Source: Methanosarcinales archaeon (GTDB lineage: Archaea; Halobacteriota; Methanosarcinia; Methanosarcinales; Methanogasteraceae). From it: a stretch of DNA of 5,224 bases. The position numbers were made by a program, and so were the translations under genes. Numbering within the stretch: the first letter of the stretch is position 1; the number at the start of each line of letters is the position of its first letter. Shown piece after piece: positions 1-3,862 of this stretch. The notes below the pieces were generated by a model. That model did not search any database and had not been told where the DNA came from. It saw nothing but the letters and a program-made list of their open reading frames with translations. The stretch spans positions 1-5,224 of the forward strand of contig JAUWHQ010000176.1 of the NCBI GenBank assembly GCA_030605805.1, given 5' to 3'.

Positions 1-296
1 ATCATCGAATCAACGAATGCAGACTCAAGGTCTGGGAGACCCATCGATACGAGCATGCCTTGCGGACGTGCGCCCATCGCTGCGATATCGCTGAGTGTGG
101 CTGCGGCACACATCCACCCGATCTGCCATGCGCTCATCTCATCTGGAAAATCGGTCTCTCTGTGAAACATATCGGTGGTAACGACCATATATTCGGTATC
201 TGTGATGTCCATGATGGCGCAGTCCTCAAATTCGATATCCAGCCGCTTTATGATCTGATTTACAAGGGCGGTCTCGCCAAGTTCGTAGATGGTCAT
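1..296 (-). CDS. thiL: Thiamine-monophosphate kinase ThiL, N-terminal 98 residues (3' end outside window)
   Basis: ThiL phosphorylates thiamine monophosphate to thiamine diphosphate with ATP in the cytosol, the last step of cofactor synthesis. The reading frame begins at the ATG at 296 and stays open to base 1, so only the N-terminal third is seen; the family is roughly 300 residues. Visible family marks are the start MTIYELGETALVNQI, an EDCAIMD segment (residues 24-30) in place of the usual GDDAAV-like ATP/Mg loop, VVTTDM (38-43), the segment FPDEMSAWQIGW (50-61) and SDIAAMGARP (69-78). These fit archaeal members of the AIR-synthase/ThiL fold. GGTG (plus 302-305) lies 5 nt before the ATG and may serve as a weak ribosome site. 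A TATA-like box about 27 nt upstream suggests a very short leader. The neighbouring HAD gene is on the same strand but 539 nt away, so no operon is implied. The sequence is clear; only the missing C-terminus limits certainty. Confidence 0.9.
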   Translation of the reverse strand, partial: MTIYELGETALVNQIIKRLDIEFEDCAIMDITDTEYMVVTTDMFHRETDFPDEMSAWQIGWMCAAATLSDIAAMGARPQGMLVSMGLPDLESAFVDSM

Positions 297-319
297 GTCA
301 ACACCAGTTGTGTCTTGAT

Positions 320-327
320 CTATATTT
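320..327 (-). promoter_or_regulatory. Candidate TATA box of thiL
   Basis: The minus strand reads AAATATAG, preceded by an A-rich stretch (ACAAAAAC) that could act as the TFB recognition element. Its centre is about 27 nt upstream of the thiL ATG, the usual archaeal TATA-to-start-site distance, which implies a leaderless or nearly leaderless mRNA. This rests on spacing and composition only. Confidence 0.4.
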
Positions 328-544
328 GTTTTTGTCAAGCGCTACCACAAATAAGTCTTGAAGTTTTTGTTTTCGTTGGCTGCCTGATCCGTGGCATCAA
401 TTCGTAATTCCGCGAATCCAATGTTCAGCCGGTTTGAAAAAGCTCGCATGTGCCGGTCTGGGATATATACGGGTCTTTGATATCTCGCGTTGCAGTGACC
501 AAAACCCCGGAGACTTTTTGATATTTTCGATTTAAGGGTTCGGA

Positions 545-619
545 AAACCACAGAGAGCACAGAGGGGACAAAAGAGGAAAATAACAACTCTCTGTGTCCC
601 TCTGTGCTCTCTGTGGTTT
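545..619. repeat. Long palindrome with 22-bp perfect arms (CACAGAG-type repeat)
   Basis: The arms at 545-566 and 598-619 are exact reverse complements over 22 bases and enclose a 31-nt A-rich centre. Each arm contains the heptamer CACAGAG twice (for example CACAGAGAGCACAGAG), so it has an internal tandem structure as well. A transcript from either strand could fold into a very stable hairpin. From memory, CACAGAG-rich segments of this kind are dispersed in many bacterial and archaeal genomes, often between genes. I cannot count copies elsewhere from this window. It follows no gene closely (244 nt upstream of the thiL start, 217 nt beyond the HAD stop), so a terminator role is unlikely. Confidence 0.85.
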
Positions 620-808
620 AATCTTCCTTACTATGACCGGATCCTCCAGAAGAGTGAAAAAGTACTTGCAACGCAAATTGTCAAAGAGCCAAAAGAGATC
701 GATTGAAGCCAAACAGACACTAACAGCACCCATTTACCCATGCTACCGATTCACCCACCACACCACCGTCCACGCTCATTACACGCACGCGACCTAACTT
801 CCACGATG

Positions 809-824
809 CCGCTCTTCAGGGCGG
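809..824. other. GC-rich hairpin 12 nt past the HAD stop codon
   Basis: CCGCTC and GGGCGG (plus strand) pair around a TTCA loop, with one T-G wobble in this strand. It sits just downstream of the HAD stop on the minus strand and could mark the 3' end of that transcript, although no T-tract follows. On the plus strand the motif CTTCAGGGCGGGGTCGG resembles right-end hairpins of IS200/IS605-type elements as I remember them; no transposase or TnpB remnant is visible beside it. Confidence 0.3.
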
Positions 825-835
825 GGTCGGCGACT

Positions 836-1642
836 TCACAGCTTCAGCTCTCTGATGATATGCGGAAGCTCGGATAGGTCATCAATGATCATATCTGCAC
901 TCTCACGTAGTTTCCAGGATTTATCGCGGCGCTGCTGCACCGTCAGCACCCCGACATCGGCGGCTGTGATCGCGCGGAGATCGTTGATCTCGTCTCCGAC
1001 CATAACCACATATTCATGAGTGTTTTTCAGATCCCTTATCAGACGCTCCTTCACAACGGGAGTTGCAACAGGAACCACGTTTTCTTGCGGAATACCCAGA
1101 TGTCTGGCAAGCGTTGACAGGTTTCTCATGCTATCCCCTGACGCGATATAGAGATCAGCGCACTCAGTGAGCTGTGCTACCGTCTCCTCCGCACCGGAAA
1201 ACAGTTTTCCGGCGGTGCAGATCACATAGGGGATCACTCCAGTGGGAACATCGATGATAAACCCGGCTCCGCTGTAAAAAACGTTCTTGCACTTTTTCTT
1301 GACCGCCGATACCACGTCCATGAGATCGGAGACACAGACATCGCCCGAACAGTTGTCCAGCATAACCTGCCTGACATCATCAGCCGTGATGCTCTCGCTT
1401 GCGCAGCCGATGTTTATATCGATATCGTTCTCTACAAGAAAGTGCTGAATACTCTGGTCCGGCGGACAGCCAAGGAGTGTGTCCGGCGGTATGTCGATAG
1501 CAACGAGCGCCTGAGACTCACGGACGAGTCTGAGAGATGATATGTTGTGAAGCTCTTTTCCGGTTCTGGTGTCCTTTGCCACCCGGTACATCCGCATCAG
1601 CGTGCCGGATGAGTCAAAAACGATTGCACGGCGGTGGGTCAT
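836..1642 (-). CDS. HAD-superfamily protein, soluble P-type-ATPase-like (MJ0968 type)
   Basis: This 268-residue cytosolic protein has no membrane segment. HAD motifs appear in order: motif I VFDSSGTL (residues 8-15, nucleophile D10), motif II IASGDS (166-171), motif III lysine K198 in PVVKERLI, and motif IV VGDEINDLRAI (215-225). About 125 residues between motifs I and II leave room for a cap domain. The motif IV GDxxND form and the GT after the nucleophile are shared with P-type ATPases, and the protein resembles small soluble methanogen homologues such as M. jannaschii MJ0968, reported as a soluble P-type ATPase-like phosphatase. Residue 12 is Ser where phosphatases have a second Asp and P-type ATPases have Thr (DKTGT), so the substrate and even the hydrolytic rate are uncertain. 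The ATG at 1642 is kept because motif I lies only eight residues in. It has no Shine-Dalgarno site but a TATA-like box about 28 nt upstream, suggesting leaderless mRNA. Confidence 0.85.
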   Translation of the reverse strand: MTHRRAIVFDSSGTLMRMYRVAKDTRTGKELHNISSLRLVRESQALVAIDIPPDTLLGCPPDQSIQHFLVENDIDINIGCASESITADDVRQVMLDNCSGDVCVSDLMDVVSAVKKKCKNVFYSGAGFIIDVPTGVIPYVICTAGKLFSGAEETVAQLTECADLYIASGDSMRNLSTLARHLGIPQENVVPVATPVVKERLIRDLKNTHEYVVMVGDEINDLRAITAADVGVLTVQQRRDKSWKLRESADMIIDDLSELPHIIRELKL

Positions 1643-1653
1643 CTGTACTGATG

Positions 1654-1674
1654 GGTGATGCCACCGGTATTAAT
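1654..1674 (-). promoter_or_regulatory. Candidate promoter of the HAD gene with adjoining palindrome
   Basis: On the minus strand GAAAATC precedes ATTAATAC (plus 1674-1667), a TATA-like box centred about 28 nt before the HAD ATG. The absence of a ribosome site fits leaderless transcription from here. Immediately downstream of the box is a perfect inverted repeat, GGTG-GCAT-CACC (plus 1654-1665), between TATA and the predicted start site, where archaeal repressors often bind. The operator role is inference. Confidence 0.4.
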
Positions 1675-1709
1675 GATTTTCTCATGGATGAGACTTCTGT
1701 CGATTTCCC

Positions 1710-1758
1710 AAAAACACTTTCGCCCAATCGTAGGTGCCACCCACCAGATGATTTGGCG
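1710..1758 (-). terminator. Hairpin plus T-tract terminator of cooC
   Basis: On the minus strand, 46 nt after the cooC stop, CGCCAAATC (plus 1758-1750) pairs with GATTGGGCG (1729-1721) with one mismatch. An inner GGTG/CACC stem (1745-1742 with 1736-1733) lies inside the loop. GAAAGTG and then a run of five T follow (plus 1714-1710). Together with a separate TATA box for the next gene, this suggests that the cooC transcript ends here. The T-run is short and starts seven nt after the stem, so efficiency is uncertain. Confidence 0.45.
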
Positions 1759-1804
1759 AAGCCTCGAGCTAACAATCCACCAATGTTTTCCGCACAGTTG
1801 CAGT

Positions 1805-2548
1805 TCATATCCCGAGCAACTCACAGGTCCGCTCGACCTCCATGACCGCACTCGAATCATCGGGCAGATCGATCAGCGGCGTTCCGCGGAGGTCGTAATC
1901 CGCAAGCGTTGCGTCAAACGGGATCGTTCCGGCGATCTCAAAGCCGAGTTCTGATGCCTGCATCACCAGGCTCTCTTTATTTTCTGGTGTAACCTTATTC
2001 AAAATAATATATATTTTTTTAAATCCGAGATCGAGCTCATCGGTAAGATCGCGTATCCGCTCGGCGGTTGTCAGACCTTTGCGCGAGCCGTCGGTCACCA
2101 CCAGCAGGTAATCGAGATCGCGGATGATCCTTCTGCTGAGATGCTCCATGCCTGCTGCGGTGTCGATGATCATAAGATCGTAGTTCTTCGTGATCCGGTC
2201 CATGATGCCGCGCAGCAGGTTGTTTGCATAGCAGTAGCAGCCGGCTCCGTCTGGTCTTCCCATCACGAGCAGGTCATAACCAGCTTTTTCGATTAATATC
2301 TCGTATATCCGGGATTCGAGCAGCCGCATCTTATCGACATCGGGCGGGAGATCGCCCATCAGGATCTCCCTGACATCGCCCACGGTTCGGTCGGCGGTCT
2401 CGCCGAGTGCCTCAGGAAGGTTGGTGTCAGGGTCGGCATCGACCGCAAGCAGCACCCGACCTGTGCGCACGATATGCCTGATCAGCAGCGCGGCGACCGC
2501 TGTCTTCCCTGTTCCGCCCTTTCCGGTGATTGCGATGGTTGTTGTCAT
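1805..2548 (-). CDS. cooC: CooC-family ATPase, carbon monoxide dehydrogenase nickel-insertion factor
   Basis: CooC proteins are SIMIBI-class P-loop ATPases that dimerise with ATP and support nickel insertion into the C-cluster of carbon monoxide dehydrogenase; in methanogen-like archaea the client would be the CODH part of acetyl-CoA decarbonylase/synthase. In this 247-residue form the deviant Walker A GKGGTGKT is at 9-16, DADPDTNL at 37-44, the CooC metal-site CxC in GAGCYCYANNLLR is C104 and C106, IIDTAAGMEHLSRR is at 127-140, and the base-recognition NK is at 184-185. The CxC distinguishes it from MinD and NifH. The frame is open 18 codons further up to an ATG at 2602, but I place the start at 2548: GAGGAG (2558-2563) lies 9 nt before it and the Walker loop then begins at residue 9. 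The client genes are not in the window. The promoter is 2653-2660, giving a leader of roughly 80 nt, and a terminator-like hairpin follows. Confidence 0.9.
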   Translation of the reverse strand: MTTTIAITGKGGTGKTAVAALLIRHIVRTGRVLLAVDADPDTNLPEALGETADRTVGDVREILMGDLPPDVDKMRLLESRIYEILIEKAGYDLLVMGRPDGAGCYCYANNLLRGIMDRITKNYDLMIIDTAAGMEHLSRRIIRDLDYLLVVTDGSRKGLTTAERIRDLTDELDLGFKKIYIILNKVTPENKESLVMQASELGFEIAGTIPFDATLADYDLRGTPLIDLPDDSSAVMEVERTCELLGI

Positions 2549-2608
2549 GGCATCATTCTCCTCAAGGCAGGGGCATAAGGTTTTCTGATCCGTGGCAACC
2601 ACCCGCTA

Positions 2609-2630
2609 TGCGCGGATATTCTCCTGCGCA
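2609..2630 (-). promoter_or_regulatory. Hairpin at the predicted 5' end of the cooC leader
   Basis: In the minus-strand transcript UGCGC (plus 2630-2626) pairs with GCGCA (2613-2609), and GGA pairs with UCC inside, with one bulged A and a GAAUA loop. It falls almost exactly where transcription should begin, given the TATA box at 2653-2660, so the mRNA would start with this stem. A related but weaker stem sits at the matching place in the second promoter copy (3451-3470). Confidence 0.4.
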
Positions 2631-2635
2631 AACAG

Positions 2636-2660
2636 AATCAGCATCACCATGCTACTTAAA
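2636..2660 (-). promoter_or_regulatory. cooC promoter: TATA box and conserved box, copy A
   Basis: The minus strand reads GGTTTAAGTAGC, with TTTAAGTA at plus 2660-2653. After five bases comes the 14-mer TGGTGATGCTGATT (plus 2649-2636), repeated exactly at 3490-3477. The TATA-to-start distance predicts transcription from about 2630. The conserved box lies between TATA and start site, a typical location for a regulator site. TATA call and start site are by spacing only. Confidence 0.5.
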
Positions 2661-2728
2661 CCTGACCAGTCTCGAACTGAGGCTCGCCTGATCGCTTTAA
2701 ATCGTTCTGACGAGTTATCAAATTACAG

Positions 2729-2908
2729 TTACCTGATGCCAAGTTGTTTCCTTATCAGTTCGCAGAGGCTGTCTTTGATATCAGAATGTCTGGGGACTGG
2801 TGCTTTCTTTCCACTCATCGGATTCATGTATATGTCGTGTCGCCCACCATGGCGTCTCAGATAGCATCCCGCGTCTACCAGTTCTCGTATAAAATCACGC
2901 CGTTTCAC
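2729..2908 (-). CDS. hicA: HicA-type mRNA interferase toxin (GTG start)
   Basis: HicA toxins are small double-stranded-RNA-binding-fold proteins that cleave mRNA using one catalytic histidine; the partner HicB blocks them. Translating from the GTG at 2908 gives 59 residues: beginning MKRRDFIRELVDAGCYLRRH, then GGRHDIYMNP (21-30), KKAPVPRHSDIK (34-45) and ending IRKQLGIR. The GxxHxxY segment with H24 is the expected catalytic part, and VPRHSDIK is the conserved strand and helix start of HicA. The usual length is 55-80 residues, so it looks complete. The start GTG overlaps the hicB stop in the four bases GTGA, so the two are translationally coupled; there is no upstream ATG and the next in-frame ATG (residue 28) would remove the active site. 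The order is antitoxin first, the reverse of E. coli hicAB but common elsewhere. Whether it is still toxic cannot be read from the sequence. Confidence 0.88.
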   Translation of the reverse strand: MKRRDFIRELVDAGCYLRRHGGRHDIYMNPMSGKKAPVPRHSDIKDSLCELIRKQLGIR

Positions 2909-3117
2909 GCCTCAACTCCCAGTTCCTTAGCCATGATGGTAGTCTGCGGCAATACCAAAACCCCCTCTTCTTCTATCATCAGCCTGTACACGTCTCGAAT
3001 GTTCTCTTCCAGTTCTTCAAGAGATTCGCCCTGACTGAATACCCCGGGAACTTCCCTGAGCCTGCCGACATACCATCTCTCGTCTATCCAATACTCAAGC
3101 GTAAAATGTCTTAACAT
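2905..3117 (-). CDS. hicB: HicB-like antitoxin, short form
   Basis: The 70-residue product shows the HicB/UPF0150 partial RNase-H fold: a first strand in FTLEYWIDERWYVGRL (5-20), the family signature REVPGVFSQGESLEELEENI (21-40) and a following helix RDVYRLMIEEEG. It would bind and inhibit HicA, encoded immediately downstream with a four-base overlap. Many HicB proteins carry an extra C-terminal helix-turn-helix or ribbon-helix-helix for autoregulation; this one ends shortly after the helix (PQTTIMAKELGVEA), so DNA binding is doubtful. The ATG at 3117 is chosen because GAGG (3125-3128) sits 7 nt upstream and the family strand begins at once. A small palindrome abuts that ribosome site. The pair lies among surface-protein gene remnants, fitting a laterally gained module. 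Family assignment is firm; activity is inferred. Confidence 0.9.
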   Translation of the reverse strand: MLRHFTLEYWIDERWYVGRLREVPGVFSQGESLEELEENIRDVYRLMIEEEGVLVLPQTTIMAKELGVEA

Positions 3118-3128
3118 GGTTTCGCCTC

Positions 3129-3141
3129 ATCACTTTGTGAT
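3129..3141. promoter_or_regulatory. Palindrome ATCACTTTGTGAT before hicB
   Basis: ATCAC and GTGAT form perfect 5-bp arms around TTT, directly adjoining the hicB ribosome site and 11 nt from its ATG. It could be an operator for the hicBA pair or a small hairpin in the mRNA that limits access to the ribosome site. A weak TATA-like AATATGTA lies further upstream (about 3148-3155). The short HicB lacks an obvious DNA-binding tail, so the binder, if any, is unknown. Confidence 0.3.
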
Positions 3142-3201
3142 TTTGACTATCATGCTACATATTCCTTCTTATTATGGCGCGAGCTTCGAGAGCGACAGCA
3201 A

Positions 3202-3427
3202 TTACGTGGTCATGTTCTCGTCACGACTGCAGTTCCACATAGCAATCATATCACCAGCATCCGCAGCATCCACCGCCGCCTGTATCGGCGCGGTACCCGC
3301 ATTGAACACACCCCAATCGCGCCACCAGCCACCTTCATTGACATACAACTGCTCGGCAGCCGCCATGCCGCAGAAGACAGCTATCAGTGCAAGTGTGAGT
3401 ATGACGTGTCATTTTCAATTTACTCAT
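3202..3427 (-). pseudogene. 5' remnant of a secreted beta-helix-type surface protein gene, frameshifted and truncated
   Basis: The ATG at 3427 has a strong ribosome site, GAGGTGG (3433-3439), five nt upstream. The first seven codons give MSKLKMT; one extra base near 3406 then breaks the frame, and shifting by one yields VILTLALIAVFCGMAAAEQL, a textbook signal peptide with a likely cut after AAA. Then follow YVNEGGWWRDWGVFNAG, TAPIQAAVDAADAGDMI and AMWNCSRDENMTT before a stop at 3202. The pattern PIQAAVDAADAGDxI-x-WNxSxxEN matches the first coil of NosD-like or pectate-lyase-like parallel beta-helix proteins, common in cell-surface proteins of methanogens and ANME archaea. Such proteins are several hundred residues long, so this 74-residue piece is only the N-terminus. 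Replacements at usually conserved places (AMWNCS where YVWNGS is expected) suggest relaxed selection. It keeps a promoter (3451-3504). A sequencing error could explain the frameshift but not the truncation. Confidence 0.75.
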
Positions 3428-3450
3428 ATCATCCACCTCTTTTCTGATTT

Positions 3451-3504
3451 CGTGGGTAATTCCCCTGCGTAGGCATAATCAGCATCACCACCACACTTAA
3501 ACTT
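3451..3504 (-). promoter_or_regulatory. Promoter of the decayed surface-protein gene, copy B
   Basis: On the minus strand AGTTTAAGTG carries a TATA-like TTTAAGTG (plus 3501-3494), and the exact 14-mer shared with the cooC promoter, TGGTGATGCTGATT, is at 3490-3477. Predicted start near 3472 gives a leader of about 45 nt ending in the GAGGTGG ribosome site of the pseudogene. The leader contains GGG/CCC around a six-base loop (3454-3465), at the place of the stem in copy A. Confidence 0.5.
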
Positions 3505-3513
3505 AATCGGTCG

Positions 3514-3581
3514 CTATGTACCGCCCGCCTGCATGATCATCAGCGCATCAACTGGCATGAGCCAGCCCCACCGTCGTTCAT
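3514..3581 (-). pseudogene. Possible 3' remnant of a dockerin/EF-hand-ended surface protein
   Basis: Read in two frames on the minus strand, the segment gives MNDGGAGS (plus 3581-3558) and then, after a five-base interruption, VDALMIMQAGGT and a stop (plus 3552-3514). Joined, this resembles the second half of a type-I dockerin or calcium EF-hand repeat (x-N-x-DG-x-x-x-S-VDALMILQAA), which often ends archaeal secreted beta-helix proteins. It lies upstream of, and on the same strand as, the signal-peptide remnant, so it would be the tail of a preceding gene in a decayed tandem array. No longer N-terminal part of that gene can be followed past 3600. The match is short and made by eye. Confidence 0.4.
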
Positions 3582-3700
3582 TCCTGCACCACCGCTGTGC
3601 TCTTCCGCGCACGAAGTCACCCATGCATGCGATTGAGCATGATTCTGTTGATGCGATCACCAAAAGATTCTTTGATGATAACCAAAATACCACTACGATG

Positions 3701-3709
3701 GCTTAAATC
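3701..3709 (+). promoter_or_regulatory. Candidate TATA box of tRNA-Leu
   Basis: GCTTAAATC lies 36-44 nt before the first base of the mature tRNA. With the usual archaeal spacing, transcription would start near 3732 and leave a 5' leader of about 13 nt for RNase P to remove. The match to the consensus is moderate. Confidence 0.35.
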
Positions 3710-3744
3710 CGAGAGATTATGCCGGACTCGTGTGCCGCCCCTCT

Positions 3745-3829
3745 GCGGGGGTAGCCAAGCCAGGTCAACGGCGCAGGACTTAAGATCCTGTTGCGAAGGC
3801 ATTCGAGGGTTCAAATCCCTCCCCCCGCA
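3745..3829 (+). tRNA. tRNA-Leu (anticodon UAA)
   Basis: The 85-nt sequence folds as a class II tRNA. The acceptor stem GCGGGGG (3745-3751) pairs perfectly with CCCCCGC (3822-3828); T8 and A9 follow; the D arm is GCC/GGC with GG in the loop (CAGGTCAA); the anticodon stem CAGGA/TCCTG encloses CTTAAGA with anticodon TAA at 3781-3783; a variable arm with a TGC/GCA stem follows; the T arm GAGGG/CCCTC encloses TTCAAAT. Discriminator A73 is at 3829, as expected for archaeal leucine tRNA. It decodes UUA and UUG. There is no intron at the usual 37/38 site and CCA is not encoded, so it must be added. A run of five T directly after the gene (3830-3834) is a fitting archaeal terminator. It converges with dtdA, whose stop is 33 nt away. 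Confidence 0.96.
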
Positions 3830-3834
3830 TTTTT
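3830..3834 (+). terminator. T-tract terminator of tRNA-Leu
   Basis: TTTTT follows the discriminator base at once; archaeal RNA polymerase stops at short T-runs without needing a hairpin. Because dtdA ends 29 nt further on the other strand, the tract also limits convergent read-through. Confidence 0.5.
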
Positions 3835-3862
3835 CCCGCCATTCTTCGCCACTTCACCGTCA

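Larger units (their letters stand above)
297..835. other. Non-coding region between thiL and the HAD gene
   Basis: I see no convincing gene in these 539 bases. Open frames on either strand have no recognisable motif, and the two long minus-strand ones read through the palindrome at 545-619, which gives repeat-derived peptides. The stretch holds the thiL TATA box, a symmetric TATATA element (462-470, GATATATAC), the large palindrome, an A/C-rich and low-complexity part at about 710-800 (many CAC/ACC triplets) and a GC hairpin at 809-824. A short transcript from the 462-470 element through the palindrome is possible but unsupported by anything else. Confidence 0.6.
3428..3744. other. Intergenic stretch between the surface-gene remnant and tRNA-Leu
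   Basis: Apart from promoter copy B, the dockerin-like remnant and the tRNA promoter, I see no gene in these 317 bases. Open frames crossing 3597-3941 on either strand mostly read through the tRNA and are discounted. A plus-strand 27-codon frame at 3623-3706 (starting MHAIEHDSVDAIT) has no recognised match and no clear ribosome site. Confidence 0.55.

Noticed and set aside
60..407. 115-codon plus-strand frame
   Set aside because: It is antisense to thiL, whose family motifs are clear on the minus strand.
342..587. 81-codon minus-strand frame starting MLFSSFVPSVLSVVFR
   Set aside because: Its start lies in the palindrome at 545-619 and the peptide is repeat-derived; no motif, no ribosome site.
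425..733. 102-codon minus-strand frame across the palindrome
   Set aside because: Reads through both arms of the palindrome; no recognisable domain and no plausible start context.
1614..1808. 64-codon minus-strand frame starting MNCNCAENIGG with an ATGA overlap with the cooC stop
   Set aside because: The overlap is attractive, but it spans the terminator hairpin, overlaps the HAD start, uses TTA/CGA/TCA codons unlike its neighbours and has no recognised motif.
3623..3706. 27-codon plus-strand frame MHAIEHDSVDAIT
   Set aside because: Too short to judge, no ribosome site, ends in the tRNA TATA box; no match recognised.
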